DNA of 6,638 nucleotides, from positions 1-6,638 of the forward strand of contig DAOUVH010000053.1 of assembly GCA_030667725.1 (NCBI GenBank), written 5' to 3'. This DNA comes from Candidatus Cloacimonadota bacterium (GTDB lineage: Bacteria; Cloacimonadota; Cloacimonadia; Cloacimonadales; TCS61). Below are positions 1 to 5,359 of the stretch, in pieces (within the stretch, counting starts at the first letter, position 1; every line of letters starts with the position of its first letter). Below the pieces are notes generated by a model. The model had not been told where the DNA came from and searched no databases. It worked only from the letters and a program-made list of their open reading frames with translations. A program made the translations under genes and the position numbers.

Positions 1-1
1 C

Positions 2-397
2 ATAGTAAAAAGCTTGAAGCTTAGATTTGAACATTGGCTAAGAAATGAAAGAACGGGTAATTTTATTGTTGAGGATGATCTTTATATAAGAACATTTCCC
101 GAATGGCAAATGTCTGATCTTCTGGAACTTACTTATTTATTAAAGCACAATAATGCAATAAAACTTGGATTAAAACGTATTTATCATTCCAACTATTCCT
201 ATACGCTGGATGATCTGGATATGATATTTATGAATGATACAGAGAATTATGATTCTTATATTAAACTACAAATAACAGACAGATTTGAAATAAGTGTTGA
301 TGTTATAAACTTAACAAATAATAAAATCATGTTCACAAATGTAGATCATCCGGGAACACATTTTAATTTCAATGTACACTGGATCTTTGTAAATTAG
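2..397 (+). CDS. Hypothetical protein, 5' end cut by the window edge
   Basis: I do not recognise this protein. The frame is open from the left edge to the TAG at 395-397. The only start-like codon near the edge is a TTG at 14, and no Shine-Dalgarno sequence precedes it within the 13 available bases. I therefore read the gene as starting upstream of the window. The visible 127-131 residues have no signal peptide-like stretch or membrane helix. They are rich in aromatic and acidic residues, with alternating hydrophobic segments (for example KLQITDRFEISVDVINL) that suggest a beta-rich C-terminal half. It ends in a strongly aromatic tail (HFNFNVHWIFVN). The next gene's ribosome site overlaps this stop codon, so the two are almost certainly co-transcribed and may work together. 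No function is assigned. Confidence 0.72.
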   Translation: MVKSLKLRFEHWLRNERTGNFIVEDDLYIRTFPEWQMSDLLELTYLLKHNNAIKLGLKRIYHSNYSYTLDDLDMIFMNDTENYDSYIKLQITDRFEISVDVINLTNNKIMFTNVDHPGTHFNFNVHWIFVN

Positions 398-407
398 GAG
401 AATTATC

Positions 408-1022
408 ATGAACTTTCAGAAAATTATTTTTCTTTTATTGTTGCTGTTAATCACAATATCAATTAGTTTTATCGTAGGATCGATTTTCGAAGAAAATATT
501 TTCAATATAAATGAATTTGGATTTCAATTTTTGATGTTCTCAATTTTAGGAAGTTTCATTTTCTTTAGTACCAAATACTTACGAAGTATTGATACAATAA
601 TCATAGTCCTCTTTATCTCAAGTTTATTTGCTTTTCTGATGAAGCGGACTTCATTGAGCACCCAAGTCGGAGGATTATTCCAACTTCACATCTATACTTT
701 CATGCTATTTATTGTATATGCTTTAATCTTCAAACTTACCTGGTTCAGGTTTAAATATATTAGAAATATTATGTTTAGTATATTAGAAGCAATTGGTTAT
801 GTTGTTGTGCACTTAGTTCTGCATATTATTATCAAGAGACCATTTAAAGGACAATTCATTTTGATCTATTTTTTCAATGGTTTAAAGATAATGATAACTC
901 TGGGAGTAAGCTACAGCATTGTGGAATTTCTTAATTCCAAGTTAGAAGCATTGTTTTTCAAAACTCCTGAAAGGATTTTCATAGACGATAGTTCAGAAAA
1001 TAATGATAGTCTTCATCAATAA
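408..1022 (+). CDS. Six-helix integral membrane protein of unknown function
   Basis: This 204-residue protein is largely hydrophobic. About six membrane segments can be picked out by eye: residues ~5-26, 37-55, 62-78, 92-109, 119-142 and 149-173. Short charged loops separate them, and the polar acidic tail (DDSSENNDS) is probably cytoplasmic or solvent-exposed. Segment 5 carries two histidines (VVVHLVLHIII) and is followed by a basic loop (KRPFKGQ). The size and helix count are loosely like MreD or ECF-transporter S components, but I see no diagnostic motif for either. The ATG at 408 is supported by AGGAG at 396-400, which overlaps the preceding stop and has 7-nt spacing. The gene therefore follows the unknown upstream gene in an operon with an 11-bp gap. 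Its last 7 bp overlap the convergent kinase gene. Confidence 0.85.
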   Translation: MNFQKIIFLLLLLLITISISFIVGSIFEENIFNINEFGFQFLMFSILGSFIFFSTKYLRSIDTIIIVLFISSLFAFLMKRTSLSTQVGGLFQLHIYTFMLFIVYALIFKLTWFRFKYIRNIMFSILEAIGYVVVHLVLHIIIKRPFKGQFILIYFFNGLKIMITLGVSYSIVEFLNSKLEALFFKTPERIFIDDSSENNDSLHQ

Positions 1023-2671
1023 TTAAAAATGCTCCCACCAATGAATTCCCTTAGAATTGAATTTGAAGGAACATTACCATCTTTAATGTTATATATATGT
1101 TCTACGATTTTCCACAATCTAAGAGCTTCAGAATAATGAGGGGAATATTCAGTTATCGAATGCAAGATTGGCAGAATATATTTCTTTAGAACTCCAAGCT
1201 CATAAGTTAAAATACTATTAAACATGAAATCAGCATTTTCCTGAAATGGGAAGATGTTTTGATCTTCACCTTCTCGAACTGAGTCCCACATTTCTAATGT
1301 TTGTTCTCCAGAATGTCCTCTATAATTATGGTCACGTACTAATCTTCTGATCTTTCTTGAATCTGTTGTTGGTATCCTGTTGTGAGCATCAATATTAAGA
1401 TTGTTCAAAGCACTAACATAAATTCTTAATTTCTGATTAAAGGGAACTGATGAAGATAGTACATCATTAAGTCCATGGATTCCTTCCATTATTAGTATCT
1501 CATTTTTTTCTAACTTTAGTTTTTTATGGCTCGACTCTCTTATCCCTTGTCTGAAATTATATTTTGGTAACTCAACTTCCTTACCATTAAGTACTTTCTG
1601 CAGATCATTATTTAGAAGCTCAAGATCCAATGAATTTACGCTTTCAAAATCGAAATCCCCATTTTCTTTTTTAGGAGTATGAATTCTGGGTAGAAAATAG
1701 TCGTCCATTCCAAGTATGTACGGTCTTATCCCGTTCACTCTTAAGTGAATAGAAAGCCGTTTTGCAAAAGATGTTTTCCCTGATGATGATGGACCGGCAA
1801 TAAGAACAAGTTTAGTATCATTATTACGTGTGATATGCTTTGCAATATCAATTATTTTCTTCTCATGAAGTGCTTCTTCAACCTGAATTAGATCAGTAAT
1901 CGTATAGTCCTTCACAGCTATATTGATCGCACTTACAAAATGAACCCCTAAAATACTCAGCCATTTATCATGTTCTTGATGAGTAGTAAAAAGTTTTCTG
2001 GAAAGTTCAAATTCCCCATTTATTTTATTTGAGATTCTATTCGGGAATCTAAGTACTAAACCGGGTGCAAGATAGACTATCTCAAAACTTTGAATATAAC
2101 TTGTGTTTTCCGCAGTCTGACCAATCAGATAATCATAGAAATCTCCACATTTGTGGACATTTATAGTATTGTGAGTTATATGTTTAAGTACATCGTCACG
2201 GTTCAGTTTTGTGAAAATATCTTCTGCTTCAGAAGAATTTAACTCAATTTTTTCTATAGGCATTTCACTATCTATGATATTCTGCATTTCCTGAGTAAGC
2301 TGATTGATCTCTTTCTCTGAGAATGTATAATCGATAACCTCGGCATAAATTCCATCACCGATTGAATGTTCTATAATTAACTTTTTTTCATTTTTAAAAA
2401 TTGTATTGAAAGCTTTACATAAAACAAAAATTGAAGTATTCTTATAAATTGCATCACCTGCAATACTGGTTCTGGTAATGCCGTCTATAATTGTATCAGA
2501 ATTTATGACAGTTTTATTATTATAGTTTATAAATTTATTATTTATTTTGAAGGCTATAAGTTGTTTTTTATTTTCTAAGTTTTCTTTCAGAATGCTCTGA
2601 ATATCTAAGGATTTTGCAAAAGAGATCTTCTTTAAATGATCCCCGTCTATTCTTATTTCAACAGTAAACAA
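1016..2671 (-). CDS. Nucleoside (uridine-type) kinase with N-terminal TGS and ThrRS-like SAD domains
   Basis: This 551-residue cytoplasmic protein has the three-part architecture of the uridine kinase-like nucleoside kinase family. Residues ~1-65 form a TGS-like domain. Residues ~70-225 resemble the threonyl-/alanyl-tRNA synthetase second additional domain (EHSIGDGIYAEV near 101-112; CGDFYDYLIG near 175-184; FEIVYLAPG near 196-204). Residues ~285-510 form the PRK/uridine kinase P-loop domain. In the last, the Walker A is GPSSSGKTS (293-301), MDDYF (322-326) matches the uridine kinase acceptor-site motif, MEGIHGLN (395-402) is the Walker B-region strand, and RRLVRDHNYRG (442-452) is the lid-type arginine-rich segment. 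Family knowledge predicts ATP-dependent phosphorylation of a nucleoside, but the exact substrate cannot be read from sequence. The start is TTG with a strong ribosome site; an in-frame stop at 2696-2698 rules out any upstream start. Its length is normal for this fusion family. The 3' end overlaps the convergent membrane protein gene by 7 bp. Confidence 0.92.
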   Translation of the reverse strand: MFTVEIRIDGDHLKKISFAKSLDIQSILKENLENKKQLIAFKINNKFINYNNKTVINSDTIIDGITRTSIAGDAIYKNTSIFVLCKAFNTIFKNEKKLIIEHSIGDGIYAEVIDYTFSEKEINQLTQEMQNIIDSEMPIEKIELNSSEAEDIFTKLNRDDVLKHITHNTINVHKCGDFYDYLIGQTAENTSYIQSFEIVYLAPGLVLRFPNRISNKINGEFELSRKLFTTHQEHDKWLSILGVHFVSAINIAVKDYTITDLIQVEEALHEKKIIDIAKHITRNNDTKLVLIAGPSSSGKTSFAKRLSIHLRVNGIRPYILGMDDYFLPRIHTPKKENGDFDFESVNSLDLELLNNDLQKVLNGKEVELPKYNFRQGIRESSHKKLKLEKNEILIMEGIHGLNDVLSSSVPFNQKLRIYVSALNNLNIDAHNRIPTTDSRKIRRLVRDHNYRGHSGEQTLEMWDSVREGEDQNIFPFQENADFMFNSILTYELGVLKKYILPILHSITEYSPHYSEALRLWKIVEHIYNIKDGNVPSNSILREFIGGSIFNY

Positions 2672-2674
2672 ATT

Positions 2675-2683
2675 CCCTCCTTT
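2675..2683 (-). promoter_or_regulatory. Ribosome binding site that fixes the kinase TTG start
   Basis: On the - strand the sequence reads AAAGGAGGG, followed by AAT and then TTG at 2671-2669. The AGGAGG core lies 4 nt from the TTG, slightly close but very strong. No ATG or GTG occurs in frame between this TTG and the stop at 2696-2698, and the first internal methionine is far downstream (residue 129, inside the SAD-like domain). TTG is therefore the real start. Confidence 0.85.
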
Positions 2684-2852
2684 GTTAAAAGGAAATTACT
2701 TTTAATCTATTGGTTTCTAAGTCAAGTTAATATTCTTCTTCAGATTGTTAAAGATCTTAAGATAAACAAGTTAGAACACAATTGAAATAGGTGTAATATT
2801 AAATTAAATTTAAATATTGACTTCTAATGTAGGAAAATAAATTCCGCTCTTT
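2684..2852. promoter_or_regulatory. Divergent intergenic region with weak promoter candidates for the kinase and YitT genes
   Basis: This AT-rich spacer separates two divergent genes and must hold both promoters if each is transcribed on its own. For the kinase (- strand), TTGACT (plus positions 2720-2725) with TAAAAG (2699-2704) at 15-nt spacing is a sub-optimal sigma-70-like pair. For YitT (+ strand), TTGACT at 2817-2822 has only poor -10 candidates, for example TAAATT at 2838-2843 with 15-nt spacing. Two perfect 10-bp palindromes are present: ATCTTAAGAT at 2754-2763, near the middle, and TTAAATTTAA at 2804-2813, just upstream of the YitT -35 candidate. In DNA this AT-rich, short palindromes are weak evidence for operators. 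No riboswitch-like structure or small gene was seen. Confidence 0.35.
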
Positions 2853-2857
2853 GGAGG
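2853..2857 (+). promoter_or_regulatory. Ribosome binding site that decides the YitT start
   Basis: GGAGG abuts the ATG at 2858 directly, leaving no spacer, but sits 6 nt before the second in-frame ATG at 2864. Normal spacing therefore selects ATG 2864, making the protein two residues shorter (315 rather than 317). Confidence 0.8.
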
Positions 2858-2863
2858 ATGAGA

Positions 2864-3811
2864 ATGGATAAGAAATTGAAGAGAAATATTATTCAAAATT
2901 TTGGGATAGTTGTAGGGTCCATAATTTTCGCGATAGCCTATTCATGGTTCCTGGTTCCTTACAAGATCGCACCTGGAGGCATTGGTGGTTTGAGTCAGAT
3001 TCTGTTTCACTTTTTCAATTTACCTATTGGTGTATCAATGATACTGTTTAATGTGCCATTATTTATTTTGAGTTTTATGTTTTTGGGAAAACGTTTTGGA
3101 CTTCGATCTCTCTTTGGCATGTTCTCAACCTCAATTTTTGCCGACCTTCTCAGTTTTAAAAATCTTCATAATATCGGCATTATCAAAGATCTTGCTCCAT
3201 ATACATTCATAGATCAAGGAAACAAAATCTACGCGATGTTATCACCTGAGGATATATATTTATCAGCAATTACTGGTTCTGTCCTGTTAGGTTTAGGATT
3301 AGGGATCATCTTCCGATTCCGTGGCTCTACCGGAGGCACAGATATTCCCGTTGCCTTCTTGAAGCAAAAAACCGGAATCTCTATTGGTATGGGATACTGG
3401 GTTGTAGAAACAATAATAATCATGACGATCGGTATTGTTTTCAAAGACATGAAGTTGATAATCTGGGGTTATGTTAACTTATTTATCACAACCAAATTAA
3501 CAGACCTGGCAAGTGAGGGTCTACCCTATGTAAAAGGTGTATATATCATTTCAGAGAAAAATATTGAGATCAAAGAACAGATCTATGATAAAATCAGACG
3601 TGGTGTTACATTCTTTAAGGCTCAGGGGGGATATACGGGTAATGAATTTAATATCCTATTCTGTGCAATGAACCGTAGACAAGTGGCAATGATACGTGAT
3701 ATAGTAAAGGACATCGATCCGAAAGCTTTTGTCTTGCTTACGGATGTTAACGATGTTATGGGTTATGGTTTCCGGAGCAGAAATATTGATCTAACAGCTA
3801 AAGACTCTTAA
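2864..3811 (+). CDS. YitT family membrane protein (DUF161 + DUF2179)
   Basis: The 315-residue product matches the YitT family along its length. The membrane part spans residues ~11-213. It has the glycine-rich APGGIGG motif after helix 1 (36-42), LFNVPLFIL (61-69), and the highly conserved RFRGSTGGTDI (151-161). About six hydrophobic segments are visible (roughly 11-31, 54-75, 82-96, 131-150, 176-193, 198-213), with a shorter one near 40-52. The soluble C-terminal DUF2179 domain (~224-303) carries GVTFFKAQGGYTG (247-259) and DPKAFVLLTDVNDVMGYGF (285-303). The family is widespread and poorly characterised; a transport role is often suggested, but no substrate can be assigned from sequence. The protein is somewhat longer than the usual ~280-290 residues because of a polar insert of about 30 residues (~97-130) between the two halves of the membrane domain. 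It is probably monocistronic: its own intergenic regions lie on both sides, and I found no convincing intrinsic terminator after it. Confidence 0.93.
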   Translation: MDKKLKRNIIQNFGIVVGSIIFAIAYSWFLVPYKIAPGGIGGLSQILFHFFNLPIGVSMILFNVPLFILSFMFLGKRFGLRSLFGMFSTSIFADLLSFKNLHNIGIIKDLAPYTFIDQGNKIYAMLSPEDIYLSAITGSVLLGLGLGIIFRFRGSTGGTDIPVAFLKQKTGISIGMGYWVVETIIIMTIGIVFKDMKLIIWGYVNLFITTKLTDLASEGLPYVKGVYIISEKNIEIKEQIYDKIRRGVTFFKAQGGYTGNEFNILFCAMNRRQVAMIRDIVKDIDPKAFVLLTDVNDVMGYGFRSRNIDLTAKDS

Positions 3812-3866
3812 TAAGATATTACAATTCTGAACAACTTTTTTCTATTTTTTATTAATTCAATTAACA

Positions 3867-3912
3867 ATAATGTTGACATTTTTGTCATTATATCATTTTT
3901 AAAAAATATAGA
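3867..3912 (+). promoter_or_regulatory. Candidate promoter/operator with overlapping inverted repeats upstream of the response regulator
   Basis: Two inverted repeats overlap here in different registers: ATAATG (3867-3872) with CATTAT (3886-3891), and TGACA (3874-3878) with TGTCA (3883-3887) around a TTTT spacer. The second contains a consensus-like TTGACA (3873-3878), but no good -10 lies 16-18 nt downstream. A second choice is TTGTCA (3882-3887) with TATAGA (3907-3912) at a long 19-nt spacing, which would give a leader of about 20 nt before the AGGAG at 3927-3931. In either case the repeats would overlap the -35 region, as a repressor or autoregulation site would. The rest of the 128-bp spacer (3812-3939) is T-rich, with no hairpin-plus-U-tract terminator for the YitT gene. 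Confidence 0.35.
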
Positions 3913-3939
3913 TTTTATTTATGAAAAGGAGTACAATAT

Positions 3940-5283
3940 ATGCATTCCATTTTAATCGTTGAAGACAATTGGGAAACTCAATTATTAATTGCCAGCATAT
4001 TAAAAGAAAATGGTTATCAAACTTTCCTGATAGATGATGGGAAGAAGGTTATAAGCAAATTCAATTCCTGTAAACCTGATATTATACTTTTAGACATACA
4101 GCTCCCTGGTGAAGATGGGATATCAATTTTAAAAAAGTTAAAAGAAATTGATCAAAACGTGATTATAATCATGATCTCTGGGACCAGAGGAACTAAAAAT
4201 ATAGTGGAAACAATAAAATTGGGTGCATACGATTATGTGAGAAAACCATTTGATCAGGACGAGTTACTTTTAACCATCGAAAGAGCCTTAAAAACCCAGG
4301 AACTGAATCAACAAGTTAACGATCTGAAAAGAAAATTGCACTTTAAGAAAAACAATATTGTAATTGGTAATAGTCCGCAAATTAGAAGAATATTAAACCA
4401 AGTCGACCTGATAGCACCAACAAATATGAGCGTAATTATTCAAGGGGATAGTGGAACAGGAAAAGAAGTATTTGCAAACTTGATCTATAAAAAGAGTCTT
4501 CGTGAAAATAGACCGTTTATTGCCTTGGACTGCGGTGCAATTCCTGATACATTAGTAGAGAGTGAATTATTCGGACACGAGAAAGGAGCGTTTACAGGTG
4601 CAATTTCTTCAAAAGCAGGAAAATTTGAAGAAGCTAACGGAGGAACCTTACTTTTAGATGAGATCACTAATATGCCAATCCTTGGGCAGGCAAAATTATT
4701 GAGAGTATTAGAAGAAAAACAAACTACACGGATTGGTGGAAGAAACGCCAGGAAGGTAGACTTTCGAGTTATTGCAACTTCTAATAAAGATTTTCTTTTT
4801 GAGATCTCGCAAGGAAATTTTAGAGAAGATCTGTACCATCGTTTGAATGAATTCCAGATTTCTCTTCCCTCTTTATCAGAAAGAAAGGACGATATTCCGC
4901 TTTTTGCTCAGGAATTCCTAAATATTGCAAAATCCAAGTATAATAAAAAGATTTCAGGATTTAGCTCTGAGACTATGAAAATTTTTCTTGATTATCAATG
5001 GCCTGGAAATGTTCGTGAAATGAAAAATGTAATTAACCGAGCAGTAGTAACAACCGATAGCAACGTTATCCAAGCGCAACAACTATCAATTCAAAGGCAG
5101 GATGATCTACCAATTAATGTATTCCACCCACAAATTGATAATTCTAATTCGTTAAAAACTATGTTAAAACAATATGAGTCTGAAATTATCCGAAATGTAA
5201 TTGAAAAAACTAATGGTAATAAAACTAAAGCAGCAAAATTATTGGATGTAAATATCAGAACCTTACATAGAAAAATGAAATAG
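3940..5283 (+). CDS. NtrC-family sigma-54-dependent response regulator (REC-AAA+-Fis HTH)
   Basis: This 447-residue protein is a complete sigma-54 activator. The receiver domain (~3-118) has the acidic pair E8/D9, the phospho-acceptor D52, the switch residue S80 and K102-P103. The AAA+ domain (~140-380) has Walker A GDSGTGKE (169-176), an intact GAFTGA sigma-54 contact loop (216-221), Walker B GGTLLLDEI (234-242), the arginine-finger region FREDLYHRLNEF (294-305) and the sensor II motif WPGNVREMKN (354-363). A Fis-type helix-turn-helix (~412-447) ends in NKTKAAKLLDVNIRTLHRKMK, stopping right after the recognition helix. By family knowledge, phosphorylation drives oligomerisation and ATP-dependent opening of sigma-54 promoters. 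No partner histidine kinase is adjacent, so it is an orphan within this window and its targets are unknown. The ATG is backed by AGGAG at 3927-3931 with 8-nt spacing. A strong terminator follows, so it is the last gene of its transcript and probably the only one. Confidence 0.96.
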   Translation: MHSILIVEDNWETQLLIASILKENGYQTFLIDDGKKVISKFNSCKPDIILLDIQLPGEDGISILKKLKEIDQNVIIIMISGTRGTKNIVETIKLGAYDYVRKPFDQDELLLTIERALKTQELNQQVNDLKRKLHFKKNNIVIGNSPQIRRILNQVDLIAPTNMSVIIQGDSGTGKEVFANLIYKKSLRENRPFIALDCGAIPDTLVESELFGHEKGAFTGAISSKAGKFEEANGGTLLLDEITNMPILGQAKLLRVLEEKQTTRIGGRNARKVDFRVIATSNKDFLFEISQGNFREDLYHRLNEFQISLPSLSERKDDIPLFAQEFLNIAKSKYNKKISGFSSETMKIFLDYQWPGNVREMKNVINRAVVTTDSNVIQAQQLSIQRQDDLPINVFHPQIDNSNSLKTMLKQYESEIIRNVIEKTNGNKTKAAKLLDVNIRTLHRKMK

Positions 5284-5307
5284 TATTAATTCTTATTGCA
5301 CAAAGTA

Positions 5308-5340
5308 ACAGCCCCGAGTAATCGGGGCTGTTTTATTTTA
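5308..5340 (+). terminator. Rho-independent terminator after the response regulator
   Basis: A perfect 10-bp stem, ACAGCCCCGA (5308-5317) with TCGGGGCTGT (5322-5331), closes a GTAA loop and is followed by a T-rich tail, TTTATTTTA. It lies 24 bp after the regulator's stop. Read on the other strand, the same hairpin is preceded by an A-rich run and followed by a weaker tail (TTACTTTG). It may therefore also terminate the convergent exported-protein gene, though less efficiently. It is the only strong GC-rich hairpin noticed in the window. Confidence 0.93.
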
Positions 5341-5359
5341 GAATAATTCTTAAATGTAT

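Noticed and set aside
10..22. AAGCTT-G-AAGCTT near-palindrome at the left edge
   Set aside because: It lies inside the open coding frame, is only two copies of a 6-bp palindrome, and has no context suggesting an operator or attachment site.
3331..3360. GGCAC ... TTGCC as a sigma-54 promoter
   Set aside because: The spacing is 11 nt rather than 5, and the site lies within the YitT coding sequence with no divergent or downstream gene start near it.
3229..3450. Open frame antisense to the YitT gene
   Set aside because: It lies wholly inside a confidently assigned gene and its translation has no coherent domain. I treat it as a shadow of the real coding frame.
3834..3864. T-rich tract with TTAATT-C-AATTAA as a terminator after YitT
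   Set aside because: The inverted repeat is all A/T with a 1-nt loop and lies after the T-runs rather than before them, so it is not a credible intrinsic terminator.
3921..3962. Short ATG-initiated frame (13 codons) overlapping the regulator's start as a possible leader peptide
   Set aside because: Its ATG precedes the regulator's Shine-Dalgarno sequence, has no ribosome site of its own and is out of frame with the regulator. No attenuator-like structure accompanies it.
4485..4667. Open frame antisense to the AAA+ domain of the regulator
   Set aside because: It is opposite the highly conserved Walker/GAFTGA region, whose codon constraints create spurious reverse frames. No ribosome site or recognisable product was seen.
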